64,000 nucleotides of DNA from positions 1,716,260-1,780,259 of the forward strand of contig CAWDUC010000020.1 in the NCBI GenBank assembly GCA_963805405.1, in the 5' to 3' direction. A model generated the notes under the pieces. The model saw only the letters and a list, made by a program, of their open reading frames with translations, was not told the origin of the DNA and did no database searches. The stretch is from JAEUMG01 sp963805405 (GTDB taxonomy: Bacteria; Pseudomonadota; Alphaproteobacteria; Rhizobiales; Aestuariivirgaceae). Positions 56,309 to 64,000 of this stretch are shown in pieces (position 1 is the first letter of the stretch; every line of letters starts with the position of its first letter). A program made the position numbers and the translations under genes.

Positions 56309-56992
56309 ATGGCAAGAGGCGTCGATAGTCCGCTCGCGGTGATCCGTTCGGCGGTGGCGCGGCTTCATGACCTGCGCGTCCTCGATATTGGCTGTGGTGA
56401 GGGTGGCTTGGCGCAGCAGCTTGCGGCGGAGGGTGCACGCGTCACCGGCATCGATCCGTTCACTCAGGCCGTTACCAAGGCGCGGATGAAAGTTCCCGAA
56501 GCGCGGTTCGAGATCGCTACCGCGGAGGCACTGCCTTTCGACGATCATGCTTTCGATCTCGCTGTCATGATCAACTCCCTGCACCATGTCCCTGTCGCGA
56601 ACATGCCCGCCGCACTGCGCGAAGCCCGACGCATACTTAGCCGAGACGGCACCCTGATCATCATAGAGCCGCTCGCCTTCGGAAACTTCTTCGACGCGAT
56701 GCGGAGGATCGAAGACGAAACGGAGATTTGCCGTCAAGCGCAGCTGGCACTGGTCCTTGCCGAACCTCACTTCGCCACGCACCGCACGCTCAGCTACGTG
56801 CGGCGCGAGACCTACGACACCGCCGAGCAGTTCATCGCGCGGATCGTAGCCGTCGATCCGGCGCGCCAGTCCGTGGTCGATGCACAACGTGATACAGTGC
56901 TTGCGGAGGTCCGTCGCGCTGCCTTCAAGACCGAAGACGGGCGCCTCGCCTTCGATCAGCCAATCAAGGCTGATATTTTCGCGGACGCATGA
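56309..56992 (+). CDS. Class I SAM-dependent methyltransferase
   Basis: 227 residues. SAM-binding motif I is RVLDIGCGEGGLAQQL (residues ~23-38), motif II region ARVTGIDPFTQAV, then FEIATAEALPFDDHAFDLAVMINSLHHVP and LSRDGTLIIIEPLAFGNFF. The fold matches the UbiE/Methyltransf_11 type acting on small molecules. It starts 7 nt after the regulator gene and overlaps the metallophosphoesterase gene (ATGA). Substrate unknown. Confidence 0.85.
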   Translation: MARGVDSPLAVIRSAVARLHDLRVLDIGCGEGGLAQQLAAEGARVTGIDPFTQAVTKARMKVPEARFEIATAEALPFDDHAFDLAVMINSLHHVPVANMPAALREARRILSRDGTLIIIEPLAFGNFFDAMRRIEDETEICRQAQLALVLAEPHFATHRTLSYVRRETYDTAEQFIARIVAVDPARQSVVDAQRDTVLAEVRRAAFKTEDGRLAFDQPIKADIFADA

Positions 56993-58734
56993 TGAGCGAA
57001 GACCGTTCCAATAAAGGCTTTGGCGATCCGCGGCTCGGCGATTTCGAGGACGACGCCTCGAGCACCAAGCAGCGCTCGTTGTTTTCGATCGCCGGCGGCA
57101 TGCTCACCGAGATCAGCTTTCCGAAGCTGCTCTTCGCCTGGGTCTGGTCGATCGCGCTTCCGGCAATTCTCCTGGGCCTGGCTCCCCTTGCCGCGACCGC
57201 CTGGGCGGCAACGCTCACCGATGAGATTGCGAGCTTTACCGGCGTCGGCGCCGTCATCCTCCTCATCGTCAGCGCCGCGGTCGGTTGGTTCGGCTGGCGG
57301 CCCCTGCTGCGCATGGCGGAAACCAATTTCTGGTCGCTCAACGCGCTTGCCGTGCAGCCCGGCTATGCCTTCTTTCGCGAGGCGATCCGCCATCTTACCG
57401 AACAGTTCATAGGGCGGCGCTGGGGCGAGAAAGCGCGCGCCAAAATGCGTGCCGCGAGTGCTGCGGCAGCGGGCATTCTCCTCTGCGCCATCGCGCTCCT
57501 CGTCATATATCTCATATGGCCGGCGACACGCTGGGCCGGCACGCCAGCCGATCTCGTGACCTTGCAGCGCTTCATCATGCCGGCGATCGCCAACGCTGTC
57601 GTCATCGTCTTGGCCTATCTGGCCGGTGCGGCTTTGATCTGGGGCATCGCTGATGCCACGATGGATCAGCCGCTCGATCTTTCGGCTTTCGATACCATTC
57701 CCGCCGATGCACGGCGGTGGCGAGTTGCGCATCTCTCGGATGTCCATGTGGTCGGCGAGCGCTATGGCTTCCGCATCGAAAGCGGTCGCGTCGGCCCGCG
57801 CGGCAATGATCGCTTCGAGCTTGCCATGGATCGCCTCGCGGAGATCGATGCCGAAGATCCGATTGACCTCATATTGATCACCGGCGACATGACCGATGCT
57901 GGGCTATCGATCGAATGGGCCGCCTTCGACGATGTGCTCGCGCGCCATCCCAAACTCAAGGAGCGCATTTATCTCCTGCCCGGCAATCATGACGTGAACA
58001 TCGTCGATCGGGCCAATCCGGCGCGTCTCGATCTGCCCTTCAGCCAGACCAAGCGCCTGCGCCAATGGCGGACAATGGCGGCGATGGCCAACCTGCAGGG
58101 CGAGCGCGTCACCGTAATCGACGGCAAAGGCAAAACCCACAAGCTCAACACCGTCCTCCGCCAGCACAGTGGCGATGCAGAGCGCTTCTCCGATAAGGGC
58201 GGCTTCAAGCTTTCCTTCGAGGTCGGCAAGCTGTGGGACGAGCTTCATCCGATGATGCTGCCGCCGGAAATGGAAGACGGGCTCGGAGTCGTCATCCTCA
58301 ACTCCAATGCGGAGACGCATTTCTCCTTCACGAATGCACTTGGCTTCATTCCGATGGACCAGGCGCGCCGTCTGCGCGATCTCATCCGTATGTATCCAAA
58401 GGCGTCGTGGATCGTCGCGATCCACCATCACGTCGTCGAATATCCGACACGCGTCAAGGCTTTCTCCGAGCGCATCGGGACAGCCCTCGTCAATGGCAGC
58501 TGGTTCGTCCGCAAACTGGCGCCGATCGCCCATCGTGCGGTCGTGATGCACGGTCATCGCCATGTCGACTGGATCGGCGCCTGCGGACCGTTGCGTATCA
58601 TTTCCGCGCCCTCGCCCGTCATGGGGCATAGGGACGATCCCACGCATTTCTATGTCCATACGCTCGCGACATCGGCCGATGGCCGGCTCCTGCTCGGTCA
58701 GCCGCAGCGGGTTGATCTGAGTGTGGAGACCTAG
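56989..58734 (+). CDS. Membrane-anchored metallophosphoesterase
   Basis: 581 residues. About four membrane helices occupy residues ~45-220 (LLFAWVWSIALPAILLGLAPL, VGAVILLIVSAAVGWFGW, ILLCAIALLVIYLIWPA, NAVVIVLAYLAGAALIWG). A calcineurin-like phosphoesterase domain follows with all metal motifs: LSDVHVVG, ITGDMTDAG, LLPGNHDVN, AIHHHVVE, MHGHRHVDWIG. It probably cleaves phosphodiesters or phosphates of a membrane-associated substrate. The gene overlaps the methyltransferase start and is convergent with the AI-2E family gene, sharing CTAG. Confidence 0.9.
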   Translation: MMSEDRSNKGFGDPRLGDFEDDASSTKQRSLFSIAGGMLTEISFPKLLFAWVWSIALPAILLGLAPLAATAWAATLTDEIASFTGVGAVILLIVSAAVGWFGWRPLLRMAETNFWSLNALAVQPGYAFFREAIRHLTEQFIGRRWGEKARAKMRAASAAAAGILLCAIALLVIYLIWPATRWAGTPADLVTLQRFIMPAIANAVVIVLAYLAGAALIWGIADATMDQPLDLSAFDTIPADARRWRVAHLSDVHVVGERYGFRIESGRVGPRGNDRFELAMDRLAEIDAEDPIDLILITGDMTDAGLSIEWAAFDDVLARHPKLKERIYLLPGNHDVNIVDRANPARLDLPFSQTKRLRQWRTMAAMANLQGERVTVIDGKGKTHKLNTVLRQHSGDAERFSDKGGFKLSFEVGKLWDELHPMMLPPEMEDGLGVVILNSNAETHFSFTNALGFIPMDQARRLRDLIRMYPKASWIVAIHHHVVEYPTRVKAFSERIGTALVNGSWFVRKLAPIAHRAVVMHGHRHVDWIGACGPLRIISAPSPVMGHRDDPTHFYVHTLATSADGRLLLGQPQRVDLSVET

Positions 58735-59765
58735 GCCTCGGGCGGCGCGCCGAGCATTTCCGCGAGCCAGCGTGTCGATGCATGCTGCTCGCAGAATGCG
58801 ACGATGGCGATGGCGATCGGCACGCCGATGAAAGCACCGAACAAGCCCCAGATAAAGGCGCCAAGGAACACCGCAAACAAGACCAGCGTCGGCGACAATG
58901 ACAATGCATTGCCTGCGATGCGCGGCTCTAGATAGCTGCCGATGACGAATTGGATGATGTTGAGGCAGATAAAAACACCAGCCGCCGCCTGCCATGTCCC
59001 GAACTGGATGATCGCAAGCGCGCTCGGGAAAAATGTCGCGATGAATGGGCCGATGAAGGGGATGTAGTTGAGCGCGAATGCAATGACACCCCATTCGGCG
59101 GCGAAATCTAGGCCGATCGCCCAAGCAAAAAGCCAGGTCAGAAGCCCGGTCATCAGGCTCATCTGGGTGCGCACCCACATGTAGCGCCTGATCTTAGAAG
59201 CAACCGAAATGCAGCCCTGGGTGATGATACGCGAGGCTTCGCGATTCTTGATCGCCTTCACCTTGCGGTTCATGTCGTCGACCTCGAGCAGGCCGAGCAT
59301 GACGTAAACAAAGGCGATGACCCAGAACATGACCGTCGTGTTGAGGCGGCCTGTCACATGCTGGACGGTGCGCAGCATCCAGGAGACGCTGAAATTTTCT
59401 GCCCAGACGCCAGAAACCGAAATCCCATGCCCGTCGAGCCAGACGACAAAGCTGTCATAGATCGCCTGGTAGCGCGCGGCGTCGGCAATCAGCGAGCGCC
59501 CGACCCGGCCAAAACCCCAGCCGACTAGATAGGCAAAGAACAGGCACACCGCGATAGTGGCGAAGACTGTTATCGCCAATGCCAGAAGCTTCGGCATCAC
59601 CTTTTCGAGCGTGCGCTGCGCCGGCCAAGCCATGGCGATGATGAACAGCGCCAATGCGAATGGCGCGATGACGCTGCTTGCGAGGAATAGTGCGGCACCG
59701 ATCATGATGATCGCGATGATCGCGATCCATACTTCCTGCCCGCGAGCGGGCTCGGCCCGTGCCAT
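58731..59765 (-). CDS. AI-2E family (PerM/YdiK-like) membrane transporter
   Basis: 344 residues with about eight membrane helices. Family signatures include ALFIIAMAWPAQRTLEKVMPK near the N-terminus, WGVIAFALNYIPFIGPFIATFFPS and the C-terminal VIGSYLEPRIAGNALSLSPTLVLFAVFLGAFIWG in parts. Members export small molecules or act as Na+/H+ antiporters; autoinducer-2 export is proven for few. Its start overlaps the stop of a 67-aa membrane protein gene. Confidence 0.92.
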   Translation of the reverse strand: MARAEPARGQEVWIAIIAIIMIGAALFLASSVIAPFALALFIIAMAWPAQRTLEKVMPKLLALAITVFATIAVCLFFAYLVGWGFGRVGRSLIADAARYQAIYDSFVVWLDGHGISVSGVWAENFSVSWMLRTVQHVTGRLNTTVMFWVIAFVYVMLGLLEVDDMNRKVKAIKNREASRIITQGCISVASKIRRYMWVRTQMSLMTGLLTWLFAWAIGLDFAAEWGVIAFALNYIPFIGPFIATFFPSALAIIQFGTWQAAAGVFICLNIIQFVIGSYLEPRIAGNALSLSPTLVLFAVFLGAFIWGLFGAFIGVPIAIAIVAFCEQHASTRWLAEMLGAPPEA

Positions 59766-59968
59766 CAGCTCATCCCAAGATCGACGATGCCGAATTCGTA
59801 GAGCAGGAAGAGCGCCACGGCGACGACGAGTAGAAGTCCGAAGAAAATGTAGAATGGACGCCGCGTCGGAAGATCAGACGTTTTCTCGAAGCTCGTGAAA
59901 TAGACCGCGCAGCCGACGACGACCGCGAAGATCAGAAGCACGACAACCAGGCTAACGAGATTGTTCAT
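59765..59968 (-). CDS. Small two-helix membrane protein (67 aa)
   Basis: The ATG at 59968 gives MNNLVSLVVVLLIFAVVVGCA followed by a short polar loop (FEKTSDLPTRR) and a second helix (YIFFGLLLVVAVALFLLYE). Such two-helix proteins are often called DUF or membrane-of-unknown-function. It is coupled to the AI-2E gene by overlapping start and stop, so it may be a partner subunit. No named family recognised. Confidence 0.7.
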   Translation of the reverse strand: MNNLVSLVVVLLIFAVVVGCAVYFTSFEKTSDLPTRRPFYIFFGLLLVVAVALFLLYEFGIVDLGMS

Positions 59969-60080
59969 TCCGGACCGCTGCGCCGCAAAGCCTTGCACAG
60001 ACCTGCAGCGCACCCCCTGCTACCAATCTCCTCGATCCTAGGGCAAGCGCGCAGGCCGCGCCACGGCCAAGCTGCACGCG

Positions 60081-61251
60081 CTATTTTCCACAGGTGCTCG
60101 GCGCCGGCTTTCCATCCAGCCGTTCGCCGATCCAGCGTACGGCCTCATGAAAGCTCTTCTTGGCCGCCATGCCGTGATCGGCGTCCTTGATCAGGTCGAG
60201 AACCACGGGATCGCCTTCCGCGAAAGGGCTGCAGCGAATCTTTCGGTGACCTTGGTGATGACGATCTGGTCGTCCAGGCCTTGCGCGATGAAGACCGGCA
60301 TGCGGATGCTCTTGGGATCGACGGAATTGGCGGCGAGCAGGCCCTTCCAGGGTTCGCGGTCATTAGGATCGAAATTCAGGAATTTCGCGCCCATGGGCTG
60401 TTCTGCCTCGAGCGCCTTGATGGCGCTACCGACCTTGTCGACGCAATGAGCGTCGATGAGTGCCATGATCTTGGCGACATGCGGTGTAACCAAGGTCGAG
60501 GGGGACGCCATAGAGCCTCGACCAGGAGAAGAGTGCCATCGCGCCAAGAATCTTGCCGTCGGTCGTGGAAACATCATCGTCGAGGAGCACACCGAGTTCG
60601 GTAGCGGGCGCAGCGACCGCAACGCCGACCAGAGCGTGTTCCGGCGCATAGCGCTTGGCAAGAGCCGCTGCAAAGAGCGCTGCATGTCCGCCTTGCGAAT
60701 AGCCATAAAGCGCGAAGTGATGGCCGGCTTGGAAGACGTCGACATCAGCGATAGCCCTCACGGAATCGAGCACCGCATGGGCTTCACCGATGCCGGACAG
60801 TAGGGCGTCACGCCAGCGGTCCCAGGCCTGGATAATCAGTGGCCACGACCGTCACGCCCTCGACAATCAGATCGGTGATTCCGGCGATATCGTCGATCGG
60901 GCTTTCGCGCAGGCTCGGCGCGCAATGGCGCGTGACACCGGTGGTTGGATGCGCCCAGGCGACGATCGCTTTCTTCGCGGGGCCGAAATCGGAAACAACC
61001 ACCATGCCGGACGAGGCGATGGTGCGGCCGTGCATGTCGGAGGTGCGATAGAGGATGCGATAGGCCTTGGCACGATAGACCGAGAAGAGATGCAAGGGTT
61101 CGTAGCGGATCAAAGTGCCGGGCTTGCCGGCGAGGTCGGCGGCGCTGACTTCGTAAAAGGAGAGGTCCTTCTTCTCTTCCTGGGCTCGCGCCGCGATACC
61201 TGCGAGCATAAGGGCGAAGGCAAAACAAACGGCAAATTTTATGTATTTCAC
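60081..61251 (-). CDS. Secretory lipase family protein (alpha/beta hydrolase; about four frameshifts)
   Basis: About 390 residues when joined. A GTG start at 61251 gives a signal peptide (FAVCFAFALMLAGIAARA). The parts carry GTLIRYEPL, SSGMVVVSDFGPAKKAIVAWAHPTTG, VVATDYPGLG, the nucleophile elbow GYSQGGHAALFAA and near the end MPVFIAQGLDDQIV with DADHGMAAKKSFHEAV (Asp and His of the triad). Shifts lie near 60815, 60803, 60505 (a run of five G on the plus strand) and 60235. It resembles the LIP/secretory lipase family. The density of shifts in 1.2 kb suggests poor sequence rather than a pseudogene. Confidence 0.8.
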
Positions 61252-61318
61252 TGTGCATCCCCAAGATTTTCGTCGCGGGCAATCTGCCTTTACTTTCATC
61301 ACAAAACAACGACTGAGA

Positions 61319-62711
61319 TCACGTCACAGCCGGCAGCTTCATGATCGCCGCGAGACCACCGAGCTTGGCGGCGCCAAGCCGCAATGTTCCGCCGTACATC
61401 TGCGCCGTCTCGGTGACGATCGAGAGGCCGAGGCCCGAACCGGGCTTGGTCTCGTCAAGCCTGCGTCCGCGCTTCATCGCTTCGGCGCGCTTGTCCTCGG
61501 GCAGGCCCGGACCATCGTCGCCAACAGCGATCTCAATCCACGTGCGGCCGTCAGCCGCGTCGGGCTTCAGCGATGTCACTTCGACTGCGATATTCTTGCG
61601 CGCCCATTTGCAGGCATTGTCGAGGAGATTGCCGGCCATTTCCTCAGATCCTGCTGCTCGCCCCGGAACTTGAGGCCGGCGCGGCAATCGAAGGTGATCG
61701 TAATGCCCTGTCCTGATGGATGCGCTCAAGGTGCGCGCCAGGCCCGCGAGCACCGGCTCGACTTCGGTGACGGCACCCAGGGTCGGCCCGCGCGGCGCGT
61801 GCGCGCGCGGTCGAGATAGAGGCTCATCTGGTCGCGCATGGTGCGCATCTGCTCGATCACCTTGTCGGCCAACGGTCCGGATTGCGTCTCGCCTCATTGC
61901 CGAGAACCACAGCGGCGTCTTCAGCGCATGGGCGAGATTGCCGACCTGGGTGCGGGCGCGATCGACGATCTCGCCATTGGATTGGATCGAAGGTTGAGTT
62001 CGTCCGCCACCGGCTGGATTTCGGCGGGGAATATCCCTCCCAGTCGCTCGGCCTTTCCTTCGCGGATCGACGTCAGGCGCCGCCGCAGTGTCCGCAGCGG
62101 CCGCAAGCCGAAATGCACCTGGACGAGAATCGCGAGCACCAGACCGAGCCCAAGAAGGCCGAGGATGATGGCCAGTGTCTGCCAAACGCGTCGGCTTCGG
62201 CCTTCAGCTCGTCGAAGTTGCCGGCGACCAGAAAAGAAAATTCGTCGTTGCCCGAAGAGCTTGAAACCCTGCTCGATCGCCCTGAGCCGCGCGCCGTTCG
62301 TGTCGGTCAGATAGAAATGCGCAATGCCGTCCTCGCCCGGTTCGCGAAATCCGGCAAGGTCGGGCTCAATCGCTGTTCGAGCAGCGATGGCGAAGCGAGA
62401 TCGCTATAGATTTTTCCCGGGCGGCGGCGTCACCTGCCAGTACCAGCCGGACAAGGGCAAGGTGAAGCGCGTATCGGCGAGCTCGCTCTGGATGATCGGC
62501 GAGCCGTCTTCAGCCACCTCGACTGTGGCCAGCAAGCCATCGAGGACCGCCCGTAGCCGCGCTTCGAAATTTCTCTCGAGCGCGGCCTGGAAGAGCTGGT
62601 CGAGAAGGATGCCGGCGCTGACGAGAAGAACGAGCAGAGGACGGCGGCGGCGCCGACGAGGCGAACCCAAAGTGCGTTGAGGCGACCGTGCCCGAGAAGC
62701 GCCGTCGTCAC
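61319..62711 (-). CDS. PhoQ-like sensor histidine kinase, many frameshifts
   Basis: Roughly 460 residues can be read in pieces across at least seven frame changes. From a likely GTG at 62711: first membrane region (LNALWVRLVGAAAVLC then LVLLVSAGILLDQLF), periplasmic part (LERNFEARLRAVLDGLLATVEVAEDG, LPLSGWYWQVTPPPGK), second membrane segment, VHFGLRPLRTLRRRLTSIREG, the H-box region GNLAHALKTPL, then the HATPase with GNLLDNACKWA, DDGPGLPEDKRAEAMKRG and PGSGLGLSIVTETAQMYGG. This is the PhoQ-like kinase type common in rhizobia. The gene is recognisable, but its sequence is unreliable. Confidence 0.7.
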
Positions 62712-62746
62712 CGACCAATGGACTGGCCACGTGCCGCTTGACAGGA

Positions 62747-63423
62747 TCAGCCCTTCCCCGCCTCGTCCGGCTCCGGACACGCAATAGCCCATGCCGCGTA
62801 CGGTATGCAGCACATCGACGCCGAGCTTCTTGCGCAACCGCCCGACAAAGACCTCGATCGTGTTCGAATTGCGATCGAAATCCTGGTCGTAGAGATGCTC
62901 GACGAGTTCGGTGCGCGAGACCACCTTGCCCTTGTGATGCATGAGATAGGAGAGCAGCCGGAATTCGAGCGAGGTGAGCTTGATGGCGCGGCCGTCGACT
63001 GTCACGCGAGCGCCCGCGGTGTCGAGCATCAGAGGTCCGCAGGTGATTTCGCTCGAGGCATGGCCGGCACTACGGCGCACCAGCGCGCGGATGCGCGCCA
63101 GCACCTCCTCCATATGGAAGGGCTTGGCGACATAATCATCGGCACCGGCATCGAAGCCCGCCACCTTGTCGCTCCAGCGGTCGCGGGCGGTGAGGATCAG
63201 CACCGGCATCTTGCGTCGGCGCGGCGCCATTTTCAAGAACGCTCACGCCATCGAGCACCGGCAGGCCGAGATCGAGCACCACCGCGTCATAAGGCTCGGT
63301 GTCGCCGAGGAATGGCCCTCCTCGCCATCCGTGGCCTTGTCGACCGCATAGCCCGCGTCGGTCAGGCGCGGTGACGAACTGCCGGTTCAGGTCGGGATCG
63401 TCTTCGACGACAAGCAGTCGCAT
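62747..63423 (-). CDS. PhoP-like OmpR-type response regulator, about four frameshifts
   Basis: About 225 residues. The ATG at 63423 starts MRLLVVEDDPDLNRQFV. Frame changes near 63370, 63318, 63240 and 62785 separate LTDAGYAVDKATDGEEGH, the phosphoacceptor segment YDAVVLDLGLPVLDG, PVLILTARDRWSDKVAGFDAG and the long DNA-binding part (LTSLEFRLLSYLMHHKGKVV, NTIEVFVGRLRKKLGVD, LHTVRGMGY), which then ends ACPEPDEAGKG at 62747. It is the partner of the adjacent kinase. Targets are unknown. Confidence 0.78.
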
Positions 63424-63506
63424 GGCTGAGAGCTCCTCGATCGTGACAGCGGGTAGGATGGGGAGTGGCGTTCCGTCAAGGCGATACGGGATCGCAACCC
63501 GCTTGA

Positions 63507-63742
63507 TCACGGGGTCTTGAGAGTGACCATATACTTATTGCCGGCATCCTTAACTTCAAGGACGGTGCGGCCGGATGCATCTGCTGTGCACGAACCGCGG
63601 CGGCGGATGGCGTAATCTTCTTTTTCGATGGTTTTCCCTGCTGCCCGGCGGGCTGCTCATCGGCAATAACGGGCGCGGCAGCCGGGATAGCACCCAGCAT
63701 CATCGCCGCCAAAGCGGCTATGTGCACATACCGGCTACTCAT
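63507..63742 (-). CDS. Small secreted protein near the PhoPQ-like genes (frameshift near 63575)
   Basis: About 78 residues. The ATG at 63742 opens a signal peptide (VHIAALAAMMLGAIPAAAPVIA). The mature chain is basic and Pro/Ala-rich (GQQGKPSKKKITPSAAAVRAQQ), and after one frame change ends DASGRTVLEVKDAGNKYMVTLKTP. The final beta-hairpin-like segment recalls PepSY-type small proteins that rhizobia encode beside PhoPQ-like systems, but the match is loose. Function unknown. Confidence 0.5.
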
Positions 63743-63929
63743 GGTCACGCCCTTGCCTATGCCCGTCATAAAGCCCCTTGCCTGAACCCCTGATGAATGT
63801 CCGGGCGGTCGGCTGTGGAACGGTATTGTCGTGTGATTTCAGTATTTTGAACAACCCACCACAAGTTGTGGGCGAAGACTTTCCTGGAGGGCCCTGTTCG
63901 GGAATTGAATTGAGCGCAGGGCCGCCCGC

Positions 63930-64000
63930 CTACTTCGGCTTCGCCAGCGCGCGGTGGGTCCTCGTTACATGCGCGACATAGGCGAGTGCGGGTTCAGCAC
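63930..64000 (-). CDS. 3' end of an unidentified gene (cut by window edge)
   Basis: The last 22 codons before a TAG at 63930 read AEPALAYVAHVTRTHRALAKPK. They could be the C-terminus of a leftward gene whose body lies beyond the window. The length is too short to name a family or to exclude chance. Confidence 0.25.
   Translation of the reverse strand, partial: AEPALAYVAHVTRTHRALAKPK

Noticed and set aside
60081..63742. Cluster of true pseudogenes at the right end (lipase, PhoPQ-like pair)
   Set aside because: All motifs of each protein remain and only frame changes interrupt them. The concentration of single-base shifts across adjacent unrelated genes fits poor local sequence quality.
63778..63981. 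67-residue plus-strand open frame near the right edge
   Set aside because: It has no ribosome-binding site or recognisable motif and overlaps the possible end of a leftward gene.

Overview
The window is chromosomal DNA of an alphaproteobacterium, most likely in the order Hyphomicrobiales (Rhizobiales). The evidence is high GC with frequent GTG and TTG starts, a fused MaeB-type malic enzyme, a PleC-like cell-cycle kinase behind a cluster of GANTC (CcrM-type) sites, a GlxA/GbdR-like regulator beside a sarcosine oxidase operon, and the rhizobial order ccmIEFH - degP - response regulator - histidine kinase - glnE. No tRNA, rRNA, CRISPR array, prophage or intact insertion sequence was seen.

Layout. 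0-7.2 kb: an ABC sugar/polyol uptake system (permease cut by the window edge, binding protein), a divergent SorC-type regulator with a candidate operator, and a B12-dependent diol/glycerol dehydratase whose large and medium subunits are one fused protein, followed by a small subunit. 7.2-12.4 kb: malic enzyme, a degenerate RAYT transposase-like protein, an ArgE-like deacetylase, a strongly structured non-coding stretch and a 2-keto-4-pentenoate hydratase-like gene. 12.4-17.7 kb: four consecutive genes for exported proteins of unknown function (a beta-rich repeat protein, a LolA-like protein, a VWA protein with five 85-residue repeats, and a small periplasmic protein). 17.7-24.4 kb: a catabolic cluster with a DUF1028 protein, Rieske oxygenase, RidA, HpaB- and HpaC-like flavin monooxygenase, LysR regulator and a DadA-like oxidase.

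24.4-46.8 kb: Gre factor, aminopeptidase N and PleC-like kinase; an accessory block with an AEC carrier, oxalate-decarboxylase-like bicupin, DHA2 exporter and an ECF sigma/anti-sigma/metal-sensor/EF-hand unit; then glnE, a two-component system, degP and the cytochrome c maturation genes ccmHFEI. 46.9-56.3 kb: heterotetrameric sarcosine oxidase soxBDAG, L,D-transpeptidase, a TIM-barrel isomerase, a MetF-like reductase and the GlxA-family regulator. This reads as a module that demethylates sarcosine and feeds one-carbon units into the folate pool. 56.3-64 kb: methyltransferase, membrane metallophosphoesterase, AI-2E family protein, secretory lipase, a PhoPQ-like two-component pair and a small secreted protein.

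A caution governs the whole annotation. About 17 genes, including glnE and pepN, are interrupted by single-base frame changes while the protein on both sides stays well conserved. Several are repaired by removing one base from a short run. This looks like uncorrected sequencing or assembly error rather than gene decay. Such genes are given here as one CDS across the shifts, with the approximate shift positions.
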